DNA of 64,000 bases from Nocardioides jensenii JCM 1364 = NBRC 14755 (GCF_001552535.1 NZ_BCRJ01000075.1:1-64000), one strand, 5' to 3'. Shown: positions 25,795 through 35,693, counted from the stretch's first letter. Program-made: numbers and translations. The notes: generated by a model not told the origin, from the letters alone.

Positions 25795-28428
25795 ATGAGC
25801 AACGAGGCGCGTCCCCTCTTCTCGATCGTGAGCGCCGTCTACAACGTCGCTCCCTATCTGCCCGACTTCATCGCCTCGATCGAGCGTCAGACCCACGAGC
25901 TCGACGACGTGGAGATCCTGATGATCGACGACGGGTCCACGGACGAGTCGCCCCGTCTCCTCGCCGAGTGGGCGAACAGTCGTCCCCAGACCGTGCGGGT
26001 CATCACCCAGGAGAACGCCGGCCAAGGAGCCGCTCGCAACGCCGGCATCAAGGCCGCCCGCGGCCAGTGGATCACGTTCCCCGACCCTGACGACGTCGTC
26101 AACGACAAGTACCTCCAGGTGGTGGCCGGCTTCCTCGAGGCGCACCCCGATACGCACATGGCCGCAACGCACCGACTGATCTGGAACGAGGCTGAGGACA
26201 AGCTCACCGACCGGCACCCGCTGCGCTCGATGTTCCACGCCAACCCGTACGTCGACCTGTCCCTCAACCCCGAGAGGTTCCACGGCAGCTCGCCTGCGAC
26301 TTTCTTCCGGCTCGACCGGATCCGTGACCTCGACCTGGAGTTCGACGGTCGCATCCGGCCGAACTTCGAGGACGGTCACTTCAACTCCCGCTACCTGCTG
26401 AGCTTCGAGCAGCCGCGGGTCGGGTTCCTCGACGCCGCCCGCTACCACTACCGCAAGCGGGCCGACGACAGCTCCACCCTGCAGACCGCGCAGGCACATC
26501 CAGGCCGTTACAACGTCGTGCCCGAGCTCGGCTACCTCGACCTGGTCAAGCGAGCACGCGAGCTGCACGGCCAGGTGCCGCGCTGGCTGGAGTCCTTCCT
26601 CCTCTACGAGCTGCACTGGTACTTCAAGGCGACGGACTCCCACGCGGCCTCCACGGGCCGCCCGCAAGGGGGGCCGATCACGGATGAGTTCCACGCCGTG
26701 GCCGCCGAGATCCTCGGACAGATCGACGTCGACGAGGCGTTGCGCTACGTCCCGCCGTCGGTGCCCGGGCAGACCCGGCTGATCCTCGCGCACGGCTACG
26801 ACGACCAGCCGTGGCACGACCCGTTCGTGCACCTCAAGAAGTTCGATGTCGACCAGGTGATCGTCAAGGCGTCGTACTTCTACACCGGCGAGCTTCCGAC
26901 CGAGGTGTGGCGTGCCAACGGTGAGCCGATCGAGCCGCTGCACTCCAAGATCCGCGACCTCGAGTTCTACGGGCGCACCTTGATGCACGAGCGTTCGGTG
27001 TGGCTGCCCGCCAACCGATCCCTGCAGCTCGACCTCGACGGCGCCGCCGTCGACATCGTCTACGAACGCCCTTACGGGCCGACCAGAGTCGCTCCACCCG
27101 GTCAGATCCGCTGGTTCGGCAGCCCGCTGTCCCAGCGCGCTCGCAGCCGGATCCCGAAGCACCTGCAGGTCAAGAAGCCCGAGTCCAGGCAGGGCAAGAT
27201 CGCCCAGAAGCTGATGCGGACGCCGCAGGTTCGCAAGAAGTATGCCGACGCCTGGGTCCTGATGGACCGAGTGCACGACGCGGCCGACAGTGGCGAGATC
27301 CTGTTCCGCTACCTGCGCGCCAACCACCCCGAGATCAACGCCTGGTTCGTCCTGGAGAAGGGCGGCAAGGAGTGGGAGCGGTTCCGCAAGGAGGGCCACG
27401 GCGACCGTCTCGTCGCCTACGGCTCGCTCCAGTGGCGGCTGCTGCTCGCACACGCGAAACACCTCTTGTCGTCCCACGCGGACGCGGCTGTGGTGGCGCC
27501 GGCGGAGATCACTGAGTTCACGCCCCGCAACTGGCGCTTCCACTTCCTGCAGCACGGCGTCATCAAGGACGACATCTCATCGTGGCTGGACCCCAAGGAG
27601 ATGGACACCTTCGTGGTCAGCACTCGCCAGGAGATGGCCTCGATCGCCGGCGACCACACGCCGTACGTCTTCACCACCCGCGAGGTCGCCCTGACCGGAC
27701 TGCCGCGGTTCGACCGGCTGCGCGAGGTCGGCCTGCGGTTCCCCCCCGACAAACGCGATCTGCTGCTGGTCACCCCGACGTGGCGAAACGGCTTGCTGCC
27801 CCCGGTGATCAAGGGCAGCCAGCGTCGCGAACTCGACAGCTCGCTGCTCGAGTCCGACTTCGTGCAGCAATGGATGTCCTACATCTGCGACGAGAAGCTG
27901 GCCGAGGCGTGCACCCGACACGGGCTGAAGCTCGGATTCCTGCCGCACCCGAACCTCCAGCCACTGCTGCCGATGATGGAGCTGCCCGACCACGTGCTCC
28001 CGCTCTCCTACGAGGGTGGTGACCCGCAGGAGCTGTTCGCCCGCGCCCGCGCCGTGGTCACCGACTTCTCCTCGATCGCGTTCAACGCCGCCTACCTGCA
28101 GCGTCCCGTCGTCTACTTCCAGTTCGACGCCGACACCGTGCTCGGAGGTGGCCACGTCGGCCGGGCCGGCTACTTCGAGTACCCCCGGGACGGCTTCGGC
28201 CCGGTCGAGGAGGACAAGGACTCAGCGGTGGCCGCCACCATCGAGGCCCTCGACCACGGCCCGGACCCGCTGCCGGCGTACCAGGCCCGCATCGACGCCA
28301 GCTTCCAGGAGCGCGACGGCAAGTGCTGCGAGCGGGTCGTGGCCCACGTGCGGCTGACCGAGGGCAACCGGTCCCGGTTGCCCGCCGAGCCGACCCCGGC
28401 GATGCCCGAGACGGCATCGCGATCATGA
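25795..28428 (+). CDS. GT2 glycosyltransferase fused to TagF-type glycerophosphotransferase
   Basis: Protein of 877 residues with two enzyme domains. The N-terminal GT-A/GT2 domain (about 8-240) has DDGST at 45-49, NAGQGAARNAG and the metal motif DPDD at 97-100. The C-terminal CDP-glycerol glycerophosphotransferase domain (about 480-850) has LQHGVIKDD, TPTWR, HPN and VTDFSSIAFNAAYLQRPVVYF. Expected role: add a sugar and polymerise glycerol- or ribitol-phosphate in wall teichoic acid-like chains at the inner membrane face. Its stop overlaps the DUF6270 gene by 4 nt. Confidence 0.88.
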   Translation: MSNEARPLFSIVSAVYNVAPYLPDFIASIERQTHELDDVEILMIDDGSTDESPRLLAEWANSRPQTVRVITQENAGQGAARNAGIKAARGQWITFPDPDDVVNDKYLQVVAGFLEAHPDTHMAATHRLIWNEAEDKLTDRHPLRSMFHANPYVDLSLNPERFHGSSPATFFRLDRIRDLDLEFDGRIRPNFEDGHFNSRYLLSFEQPRVGFLDAARYHYRKRADDSSTLQTAQAHPGRYNVVPELGYLDLVKRARELHGQVPRWLESFLLYELHWYFKATDSHAASTGRPQGGPITDEFHAVAAEILGQIDVDEALRYVPPSVPGQTRLILAHGYDDQPWHDPFVHLKKFDVDQVIVKASYFYTGELPTEVWRANGEPIEPLHSKIRDLEFYGRTLMHERSVWLPANRSLQLDLDGAAVDIVYERPYGPTRVAPPGQIRWFGSPLSQRARSRIPKHLQVKKPESRQGKIAQKLMRTPQVRKKYADAWVLMDRVHDAADSGEILFRYLRANHPEINAWFVLEKGGKEWERFRKEGHGDRLVAYGSLQWRLLLAHAKHLLSSHADAAVVAPAEITEFTPRNWRFHFLQHGVIKDDISSWLDPKEMDTFVVSTRQEMASIAGDHTPYVFTTREVALTGLPRFDRLREVGLRFPPDKRDLLLVTPTWRNGLLPPVIKGSQRRELDSSLLESDFVQQWMSYICDEKLAEACTRHGLKLGFLPHPNLQPLLPMMELPDHVLPLSYEGGDPQELFARARAVVTDFSSIAFNAAYLQRPVVYFQFDADTVLGGGHVGRAGYFEYPRDGFGPVEEDKDSAVAATIEALDHGPDPLPAYQARIDASFQERDGKCCERVVAHVRLTEGNRSRLPAEPTPAMPETASRS

Positions 28429-29585
28429 GCGAGCCCCGCGTCGTCGCGGTGATGGGCAGCTGCATCACCCGCGACAACTTCAACTCCCGGTTCAACCCTG
28501 ACTACAAGGCGTGGTTCCAGGTGGGGGCGACCACCAACCAGAGCTCGATGATCGCCTTGATGTCACCGCCGGTGGACACGCCGTGGGAACCGCTCGAGCC
28601 GATGAAGCCCTACGGTCTGTGGAACGTCGCCTCCGACCTCAACCGCGAGATCCTCGACCTCATCGCCGAGAACCCGCCGGACCTGCTCATCCTCGACTTC
28701 TTCGGTGACGTGCACTTCGGCGTCCTGCGCATGGCCGACGGTCGCTTCGTGACCAACAACCGGTGGCGGATCCACAAGACCGACCTCTATCAGCGGCTGA
28801 TCGACGACGAGCGCACCGAGGCGCTGAGCTGGCAGACCGACGCGGACGCCTACTTCGACCTGTGGACCGAGGCGATGGACCGCTTCGCAGCCTTCGTCGT
28901 CGAGAACTGCCCCACCACGCGGGTTGTCGTGCACTGCGGGTTCAACGCCACCGAGGTGATGCGGCCCAACCTGCCGATCCCGGGACGACTGCACCCCGGC
29001 AACCCCGCGGCCCAGCGCACGACCAAGCGGGGCAACGCCTTCTGGCGACGACTCAACGACCACGCCCGTACGACGTACGGCTGGGACCACATCGACCTCG
29101 GCGCTGAGTCCTACACAACGTTCAAGGAGCACCCGTGGGGGCCCTTCGACGTGCACTACACGATGGACTACTACCACCGGTTCCTCGGCGAGCTGCACCG
29201 ACTCGCGCTGCGGGACGACCTGCCCGGCGACGTGATGGCGAAGGTCGACGAGATCGCCGACGCGTCCGCGGACCGGGTCCGCACCGAGCTCGACCAGCTC
29301 AGCACGGCCTTCGACGCGGTGGTGAATCCTCCCGAGCACGAGGCGCCCTCCGGATGGCGGAAGCTGCTGCCGACCAGGCCCCGTCCCGACTCCGTCCCGG
29401 GTCTGCCTGCCGAGGTGGCTCGGCTCGACCACGAGCTGCTCGAGACCCTGCGCGGCACCGTCGACGACGAGACATTCGATCGCGTTGCGCAGCTGCCGGC
29501 CAGCGCCGACGAGCACGTCACCGCTCTTCGCAGCATCTGGCTGGCGCGGATCGAACGCAGGCGCGACACGGACGGATCCCCATGA
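28425..29585 (+). CDS. DUF6270 protein in glycopolymer operon
   Basis: Protein of 386 residues starting MSEPRVVAVMGSCITRDNF. The GSCxxRD motif and the later HYTMDYYHRFL stretch fit DUF6270, an SGNH-hydrolase-like family found in polysaccharide clusters; the Ser of GSC and a late His could be catalytic. No signal peptide or membrane segment. Coupled by an ATGA overlap to the GT2-TagF gene and followed after 23 nt by the nucleotide-sugar dehydrogenase. Its biochemical role is unknown. Confidence 0.65.
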   Translation: MSEPRVVAVMGSCITRDNFNSRFNPDYKAWFQVGATTNQSSMIALMSPPVDTPWEPLEPMKPYGLWNVASDLNREILDLIAENPPDLLILDFFGDVHFGVLRMADGRFVTNNRWRIHKTDLYQRLIDDERTEALSWQTDADAYFDLWTEAMDRFAAFVVENCPTTRVVVHCGFNATEVMRPNLPIPGRLHPGNPAAQRTTKRGNAFWRRLNDHARTTYGWDHIDLGAESYTTFKEHPWGPFDVHYTMDYYHRFLGELHRLALRDDLPGDVMAKVDEIADASADRVRTELDQLSTAFDAVVNPPEHEAPSGWRKLLPTRPRPDSVPGLPAEVARLDHELLETLRGTVDDETFDRVAQLPASADEHVTALRSIWLARIERRRDTDGSP

Positions 29586-29608
29586 TCGAGGCACAGGAGG
29601 ACATCAAG

Positions 29609-30865
29609 ATGACCACAGTGGCCGTCGTCGGTCAGGGGTACGTCGGACTCCCTGTCTCCATGGGCGCGGTGCGGGCGGGTTGCACCGTGATCGGGATCGA
29701 CATCGACACCGCTCGGGTCGAGCGCCTGCGTGCGGGCGACTCGTTCATCGAGGACGTCAGCTCCGGAGAGCTCAGCGACGCGCTCGCCTCGGGCCGCTAC
29801 ACCGCGACCAGCGACTGGTCCGGGATCGGCGCGTTCGACGTCTGCGTGATCACGGTGCCGACGCCGCTGCGCCAGGGGGCGCCCGACCTGACCTACGTCG
29901 AGGAGTCCGGCCGCGCGATCGCGCCGCACATCAAGCCGGGCGCCACGATCATCCTCGAGTCGACCACCTATCCCGGCACCACCGACCAGCTGCTCCTGCC
30001 GATCCTCGAGGCCGGCAGCGGCCTGAGCGCCGGCAAGGACTTCTTCCTCGGCTACAGCCCGGAACGGATCGACCCCGGCAACCAGACCTTCGGCCTGGCC
30101 AACACCCCCAAGGTGGTCTCCGGCATCGACAAGGAGTCCCTGGCCAGGGTGCGGCAGTTCTACGACCTGTTCGTCGAGCAGACCGTGCCGGTCTCGAGCA
30201 CCCGGACCGCGGAGATGACCAAGCTCCTCGAGAACACCTTCCGACACGTCAACATCGCGCTGGTCAACGAGATCGCCACGGTGTCGCGGGATCTCGGCGT
30301 CGACGTCTGGGAGGCCATCGACGCGGCCGGCAGCAAGCCGTTCGGGTTCATGAGGTTCACCCCCGGCCCGGGGGTCGGCGGGCACTGCCTGCCGATCGAC
30401 CCATCCTACCTCCTGTGGCAGGTGCGCCAGACCTCACGGGGCGACATCCGGATGATCGCCGCGGCCAACGACATCAACGACCACATGCCCGACTACGTCG
30501 TGGCCCGGTTGCAGGCCGGACTGAATCGGCGCCGGCTCGCGGTCAACGGTGCCAAGGTGCTGGTGCTCGGTCTGGCCTACAAGAAGAACGTCGGTGACAT
30601 CCGGGAGTCCCCCGCCCTCACGGTGCTCCAGCAGCTGCAGGCCCTGGGAGCCGACGTACGGGTCGCTGAGCCGTTCACCGAGGACGCCCAGATGCCTCGG
30701 GGTGTCCTCCGGGCCGAGGCGGACGCCGACGGCCTGGCGTGGGCCGACGCGGCCGTGCTGCTCACCGACCACGACCAATTCGACTACGACCTGTTGTCGA
30801 CCTCGGAGACCTACGTCCTCGACACCCGCAACCGGTGTGCCGGCCCGCAGGTGGAACTGCTCTGA
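29609..30865 (+). CDS. Nucleotide-sugar 6-dehydrogenase (WbpA/WecC-type)
   Basis: NAD-dependent enzyme of 418 residues that oxidises a UDP-sugar to the uronic acid. The Rossmann motif is VVGQGYVGLP, catalytic Cys is in GVGGHCLPIDPSYL, and the central KLLENTFRHVNIALVNE helix is typical. SPERIDPGN resembles UDP-HexNAc dehydrogenases more than UDP-glucose ones. The ATG is fixed by AGGAGG at 29595-29600, 8 nt upstream; an earlier ATG at 29582 lacks one. It would supply uronic acid for the polymer made by its neighbours. Confidence 0.88.
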   Translation: MTTVAVVGQGYVGLPVSMGAVRAGCTVIGIDIDTARVERLRAGDSFIEDVSSGELSDALASGRYTATSDWSGIGAFDVCVITVPTPLRQGAPDLTYVEESGRAIAPHIKPGATIILESTTYPGTTDQLLLPILEAGSGLSAGKDFFLGYSPERIDPGNQTFGLANTPKVVSGIDKESLARVRQFYDLFVEQTVPVSSTRTAEMTKLLENTFRHVNIALVNEIATVSRDLGVDVWEAIDAAGSKPFGFMRFTPGPGVGGHCLPIDPSYLLWQVRQTSRGDIRMIAAANDINDHMPDYVVARLQAGLNRRRLAVNGAKVLVLGLAYKKNVGDIRESPALTVLQQLQALGADVRVAEPFTEDAQMPRGVLRAEADADGLAWADAAVLLTDHDQFDYDLLSTSETYVLDTRNRCAGPQVELL

Positions 30866-30928
30866 GCCCCCGAGGTCTCTGAGTCCCGGGCCGCTACTCT
30901 TGCTGCTCCATCCCGCAGTGAGGTGTTC

Positions 30929-32866
30929 ATGACGGTGCCCGATGTCAGTGTGATCATCCCGGCGTACAACGCGTTGCCCTGGTTCCACCGTTGCCTGGAC
31001 TCGCTGGAGGCACAGACCATCGGCACCGACCGGATGGAGATCATCGTCATCGACGACGGGTCCACCGACGGGACCGCGGAGGAGATCGACCGGCGGGCGC
31101 GGGCCACGGAAGCGCTCTACCGGGTCGAGCACCACCCCGCGTCCGGCGGCCCCGCTGGGCCGCGCAACCGTGGTCTGGACATCGCCACCGGCCGCTACGT
31201 CTACTTCGTCGACGCTGACGACTACCTCGGCGTCGAAGCGCTGGAACGCCTGGTCGCCGTCGCCGACAGGGAGGGATCCGACGTCGTCGCGGGCAGCCTG
31301 GCCAGTGACTCCGAACGCGGCGTCGGCGCATCGGCATTTCGCAAGACGGATCTGGACGCCGACCTCTTCACCTCCCAGGCCTACTGGTCCATCTCTGTCC
31401 TCAAGCTCTACCGGCGGAGCATGCTGGAGGAGCACAAGATCAGGTTCCCCACCGAGTTCCCGGTGCTCAGCGACCAGCCGTTCGCGGTCCTCGCCTACCT
31501 GCGCGCCGCCAAGATCAGCCTCCTCGCCGACTACGAGTACTACTGGGTCGTCCTGCGGGATGACGGTGGCAACATCACCTACTCCGGCAAGGCCGCCAGC
31601 CGGGTCGACGTCATCGAGTCGATGTGTGCCCTGCTGGTCCGCGAGGTGCCCGATCCCGAGAACCGGGGCCGCCTGCTGGCCCGACACTTCCAGCTCGAGC
31701 TGCAGCGCGTCCTCCTGGCTCTTCCTGAGCTCGACCCGGCCGAGCAGCGAGAGCTCATGGCCCGGATCCGCGCCCTCGTCGAGGAGCACCTCACCCCGCC
31801 CGTCGCGACGTGGCTCAGCCCCGACATGAGACTGCTCTACCACCTGGTCGGCCGCGGCCTTCACGACGAGGTGGTCACCGCCGCCGCCGACGAGTCGGTG
31901 CGGAACAGGTCCTGGAAGGTCGGCATCAGCGACGGTCGGGCTCACGCCCTGCTGCCCTTCTTCCGCGATGCAGCCGTCGGGGTCCCCGACGAGGTGTACG
32001 ACGTCACCGAGCGGTTCGGGTTCAGACAGCACCTGACGTCCGTCTCCTGGAGCGGGGCGACCCTGCATCTGGAGGGCGTAGCAACCTGGGACCGGGCACC
32101 CGCCGATTCCGTGGGCACCGTGACGGTGCGTCTGCACAGTCGCGACGATCCCGGGACCGACCACCTCGTGACGGCTCGACGAGGGGAGGACGACACGTTC
32201 CGAGCCGACCTCGACACCCTCGCTCTCGACGGCGACCGGCTGCATGACGCGATCTGGGACGTCTACACACAACTGACCCACGAGGGCCTCACCCGGGAGC
32301 AACAGGCACGGCTCGACGAAGACGCGATCTCCGGAGACCAGCCCTTCCTGCACTGGGAGACCACGGACGGCTGGACCGTCGCGTCCTACCTCAGTCCCGG
32401 CCGGCGCCTGAAGCTGGACGTCGGGCAGCAGAAGCACCGCGTCGGCAAGATGCTGCGTGACTGGCAGGTCTCCTGGCAGACCGGGGACCTGGTGGTCGAA
32501 GGCCGGCTCGACCTCGACCTGGATGCGCCGTTGAGTCTGATCGCCCGGGGTGACGCCGGCTCGGTCGAGCACGAGGTGGCGCTCTCCGCCGGGGAGTTCA
32601 GCGGACGGATCCCGGTCGGCGGCCTCGAGCCCGGCAGATGGACGATTCGGCTCCGTGCCGGACTGCCCCCGCACCACGAGAGGTTCCCGGTTCCGGCGCC
32701 CACCGGGCTGGGCAGCCACACCACGGGCAAGGGGCTGCGACAGGTCGTCACGGAGGCGGTCACCCTGAAGGGTGGCAAGCTCGCCCTTGACGTCGCTGCG
32801 TCGAGCCCACTGCGATCGGTGACCCAGGCGCTCCGCCAGCGGGGCGCGGGCCAGGAGAAGCCCTAG
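30929..32866 (+). CDS. GT2 glycosyltransferase with long C-terminal extension
   Basis: Protein of 645 residues. The GT-A domain covers about 1-230, with DDGST at 42-46 and the metal motif DADD at 95-98. Residues beyond 330 form a second region with no catalytic motif that I recognise, predicted as beta-rich; TarS/TarP-type wall-teichoic-acid glycosyltransferases have comparable linker and trimerisation regions. No transmembrane segment. The start at ATG 30929 follows GAGG; a -10-like TACTCT lies at 30895-30900. It probably decorates the polymer made by the TagF-type enzymes. Confidence 0.83.
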   Translation: MTVPDVSVIIPAYNALPWFHRCLDSLEAQTIGTDRMEIIVIDDGSTDGTAEEIDRRARATEALYRVEHHPASGGPAGPRNRGLDIATGRYVYFVDADDYLGVEALERLVAVADREGSDVVAGSLASDSERGVGASAFRKTDLDADLFTSQAYWSISVLKLYRRSMLEEHKIRFPTEFPVLSDQPFAVLAYLRAAKISLLADYEYYWVVLRDDGGNITYSGKAASRVDVIESMCALLVREVPDPENRGRLLARHFQLELQRVLLALPELDPAEQRELMARIRALVEEHLTPPVATWLSPDMRLLYHLVGRGLHDEVVTAAADESVRNRSWKVGISDGRAHALLPFFRDAAVGVPDEVYDVTERFGFRQHLTSVSWSGATLHLEGVATWDRAPADSVGTVTVRLHSRDDPGTDHLVTARRGEDDTFRADLDTLALDGDRLHDAIWDVYTQLTHEGLTREQQARLDEDAISGDQPFLHWETTDGWTVASYLSPGRRLKLDVGQQKHRVGKMLRDWQVSWQTGDLVVEGRLDLDLDAPLSLIARGDAGSVEHEVALSAGEFSGRIPVGGLEPGRWTIRLRAGLPPHHERFPVPAPTGLGSHTTGKGLRQVVTEAVTLKGGKLALDVAASSPLRSVTQALRQRGAGQEKP

Positions 32867-32878
32867 TGCACACCGGCA

Positions 32879-32909
32879 GTCCGGGTCAGACTGGACGCCC
32901 TGACCGGAC
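32879..32909. terminator. Bidirectional terminator between GT2 and sulfotransferase
   Basis: GTCCGGGTCAG (32879-32889) pairs with CTGACCGGAC (32900-32909) with one bulged G. It lies in the 52-nt gap between converging genes and is followed by CCTTCG on plus. Confidence 0.65.
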
Positions 32910-32918
32910 CCTTCGAGT

Positions 32919-33968
32919 TCAGTCCCTGCGGGCCTCGACCACACGCCTGCGGATTCGACCAGCCGACCTGCGGGCCCGGCTTCCGGCCCTGCGGAGCGGG
33001 CTGACCGACAAGCGGGCGACGTCCTTCTCGAGGGCGGCGATGCGCTTGCGGGATTCGATGTTCTCCGCGTGCGCGGTGCGGGCGAGCCGGTGAAGCTCGT
33101 CGATCCGCCGGCCGAGCTGCGACTCGGTCTCACAGGCGGCCAGATCCTTGTCACTCCACGGCTCAGCGGCCTCCGTGCGGGAGAAGTCCCAGAGATGACC
33201 GAAGCGGTCGAAGTCATCGGCATACAGCTCTTCGATGCGCTCGCGTACCCCGTTCTCGAAGAGCGCCCCGATGGGCCGTAGTGGCGTCGGGTTCGCACGT
33301 GGGACGTGCACCTCACCGTCGTATCCGACCTTCTCCACGTGCTCGGAGAGATCGCTCGTGAGCTGCTTGAACTCGCCGATCTCATAGATGCGGGTGTAGG
33401 GGATCGCGTGCTCGATCAGCATGTCGACCTGCCCACGGAAGTGCGGGTCTCGACGGAGCATGTGCTCGGGTTCGTTCTCGAAGAAGGCAACGAACTTTGC
33501 GAAGTCCTCGATGACGCTCTCGCGGGTGAGTGGATGACGCGGGTACCAGTCCCGGTTCCTGAACTGCGTGATGTGCGGGTTCTCCATCAGGACCTTGTTC
33601 TGCCAGGCGGAGAACAGGCGGAGCCTCGGGTCACGCACGACCGCGAAGATGAACCAGTCGTTGTCGGGGCGAATCTCGGCCCGCTGTTCTGCGGTCAGCT
33701 GGTTCAGACGTGGAGACACCTGCCACAGGTCACGGTTGTGCACAGCCTCCGAGTCCGCGATGTAGCCGCTCCAGCCGGCCTTGAAGGTGGAGAGGTCTTC
33801 CCCTGCAAGGTCCGCCATCATCCACTTCAGACTGGTGCAGGCGTTCTTGTTCAACGACTCGAACATCACCTTGGCCTCGGGTGCGAGGTAGGTCCGCAAG
33901 ACCGCGCCGGGCACGTCACGCATCGCTTGGAACATCGCGTCGTCCGGCGTTGACAGTTCCTCGCTCAT
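32919..33968 (-). CDS. Sulfotransferase family 2-like protein (second of three)
   Basis: Protein of 349 residues. NKNACTSLKWM (40-50) is the 5'-phosphosulfate loop in the form seen in carbohydrate sulfotransferase family 2 (HNK-1/heparan type), and VVRDPRLRLFSAW (111-122) is the 3'-phosphate motif. The C-terminus is a coiled coil followed by a very basic Arg-rich tail. No signal peptide. The start is chosen from a minus-strand leaderless -10 (TATGCT, 33976-33981). It faces the GT2 gene and lies just after the coaX operon. A sulfated surface glycan is the likely product. Confidence 0.75.
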   Translation of the reverse strand: MSEELSTPDDAMFQAMRDVPGAVLRTYLAPEAKVMFESLNKNACTSLKWMMADLAGEDLSTFKAGWSGYIADSEAVHNRDLWQVSPRLNQLTAEQRAEIRPDNDWFIFAVVRDPRLRLFSAWQNKVLMENPHITQFRNRDWYPRHPLTRESVIEDFAKFVAFFENEPEHMLRRDPHFRGQVDMLIEHAIPYTRIYEIGEFKQLTSDLSEHVEKVGYDGEVHVPRANPTPLRPIGALFENGVRERIEELYADDFDRFGHLWDFSRTEAAEPWSDKDLAACETESQLGRRIDELHRLARTAHAENIESRKRIAALEKDVARLSVSPLRRAGSRARRSAGRIRRRVVEARRD

Positions 33969-33975
33969 GACCGAA

Positions 33976-33981
33976 AGCATA
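33976..33981 (-). promoter_or_regulatory. -10 element of second sulfotransferase
   Basis: Minus-strand TATGCT lies 7 nt upstream of the ATG at 33968, inside the 31-nt gap after coaX. It separates this gene's expression from the coaX operon. Confidence 0.5.
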
Positions 33982-33999
33982 GGCTGAGGCTATCTGGCG

Positions 34000-34782
34000 C
34001 TACGCCGGGGCGTTGCGGTGGAAAACGATTTCGAGACCGATGAGCGTCAGGTGCGGCGCGAACGAGGTCAGGGTGCCGCACTCGTCGAGCACGATCGGCG
34101 CCATGTGGCCCGTCGCCACGACGTTCACCGATCCGCTCGGCTCGCCCAGCTCGGCGAGCATGCGGGTGGTCAGGCCGTCGACCATGCTGGAGTAGCCGTA
34201 GAGCATGCCGGACTGCAACGCCTCGACGGTGTTCTTGGCGATCACGTTGCGCGGCCGCAGGATCTCGACCTTGCGCAGCTGGGCGCCCCGTCGGCCGAGC
34301 GCCTCGAGGGAGATCTCGAGCCCGGGGGCGATGGCGCCGCCGATGTACTCGCCCCGGGCGCTGACCACGTCGAACGTGGTGGCGGTGCCGAAGTCGACCA
34401 CCACCGTGGGCCCCTCGAAGAGGTGTGCCGCGGCGAGCGCGTTGATGATGCGGTCGGCGCCGACCTCGCGGGGGTTGTCCATCAGCACGGGCACCCCGGT
34501 GCGGATGCCGGGCTCGACCACGACCGCAGGCACGTCGGCGAAGTGGGCGGTCAGCATCTCGCGCCACTCGTGCAGCACCGCCGGAACGGTGGAGCACACC
34601 GCGATGCCGGTGAGGTCCGCCTCGTCGAGTGCGCCCGCGACGAGGCCGCGGACCAGCACTGCCCATTCGTCCGACGTACGTCGTTCGTCGGTGGAGACCC
34701 GCCAATCGGCGGCCACCTCGCCCTGCTGCAGGATCCCGATGACGGTGTGGCTGTTGCCGATGTCGGCAGCCAGGACGGTCAC
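34000..34782 (-). CDS. coaX: Type III pantothenate kinase
   Basis: Phosphorylates pantothenate, the first step of CoA synthesis, with a K+-dependent ASKHA fold. At 260 residues it has normal length. ADIGNSHTVIG is the first phosphate loop, NPREVGADRIINALAA the pantothenate-binding region, and VVDFGTATTFD the second phosphate loop with the catalytic Asp region. The GTG start overlaps the nadC stop as GTGA. It is last in an operon whose panC and panD make its substrate. Confidence 0.95.
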   Translation of the reverse strand: MTVLAADIGNSHTVIGILQQGEVAADWRVSTDERRTSDEWAVLVRGLVAGALDEADLTGIAVCSTVPAVLHEWREMLTAHFADVPAVVVEPGIRTGVPVLMDNPREVGADRIINALAAAHLFEGPTVVVDFGTATTFDVVSARGEYIGGAIAPGLEISLEALGRRGAQLRKVEILRPRNVIAKNTVEALQSGMLYGYSSMVDGLTTRMLAELGEPSGSVNVVATGHMAPIVLDECGTLTSFAPHLTLIGLEIVFHRNAPA

Positions 34783-35693
34783 GGCCGCAGGTCCATCGCG
34801 ATGTCCATGACCCGTGCGGAGTGGGTCAGAGCGCCGACGGCCAGGAAGTCGACCCCGGTGGCGCCGTATGCGGCGGCGTCCTCGAGGGTGAGCCCGCCGG
34901 AGGACTCGAGGGTGGCCCGGCCGGCGGTGAGCGCCACCGCCTCCCGCAGGGTGGCCGGGTCCATGTTGTCGAGCAGGATCTGGTCGACCCCGATCTCGAG
35001 CAGCTGGCGCAGCTGGTCGAGCGAGTCGACCTCGACCTGCACGGGCACCTTGGGATAGCGCGCACGGATCAGGTGGTAGGCCTCGACGACGCCGCCGGCG
35101 GCCACGACGTGGTTGTCCTTGACCAACGCCATGTCGGAGAGGGAGTGCCGGTGGTTCACGCCGCCACCGGCACGGACGGCGTACTTCTCGAGGTCGCGCC
35201 AGCCCGGGATCGTCTTGCGGGTGTCGCGCACCCGGGCACCGGTGCCCTCGAGCGCACGCACCCACGCGGCGGTCGCCGACGCGACACCGGAGAGGTGGCA
35301 GGTGAAGTTCAGGGCGGTCCGCTCGGCGGTCAGCAGGAGAGCGGTCGGCCCGGTCACGGAGAGCAGCACGTCGCCCTTGCTGACCCGGGCGCCGTCCTTG
35401 ACCGGCCGCTCGACGGTGATGTCGTTGCCCATCACGTAGCGGAAGACCAGCTCACCGAGGGCCAGGCCGGCCACGGTGCCGTCCTCGCGGGCCACGAAGT
35501 CGGCCGTCTCGACCTGGTCGGCGGGTATCGTCGCCCAGCTCGTGACGTCGTCACCGGGCAGATCCTCGGTCAGGGCCGCGACAACGGCGGCGTGGACCTC
35601 ACGGGCGTCGAGCCCGGCCTCGCCGAGCTCGTGGGCCAGGCCGGCGGGAACGTCGTCGCAGGCGAGAGCGACGATGTGGTCGATGGCGTTCAT
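34779..35693 (-). CDS. nadC: Nicotinate-nucleotide pyrophosphorylase (carboxylating)
   Basis: Quinolinate phosphoribosyltransferase of 304 residues, the third step of NAD synthesis from aspartate. Type II PRTase motifs are visible: LTAERTALNFTCHLSGVAT-type helix, VRDTRKTIPGWRDLEKYAV with the catalytic Arg/Lys residues, GGGVNHRHSLSDMALVKDNH, QVEVDSLDQ and ESSGGLTL. The first 25 residues are an extra N-terminal stretch. It overlaps nadB by 4 nt (ATGA) and coaX by 4 nt. Confidence 0.95.
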   Translation of the reverse strand: MNAIDHIVALACDDVPAGLAHELGEAGLDAREVHAAVVAALTEDLPGDDVTSWATIPADQVETADFVAREDGTVAGLALGELVFRYVMGNDITVERPVKDGARVSKGDVLLSVTGPTALLLTAERTALNFTCHLSGVASATAAWVRALEGTGARVRDTRKTIPGWRDLEKYAVRAGGGVNHRHSLSDMALVKDNHVVAAGGVVEAYHLIRARYPKVPVQVEVDSLDQLRQLLEIGVDQILLDNMDPATLREAVALTAGRATLESSGGLTLEDAAAYGATGVDFLAVGALTHSARVMDIAMDLRP

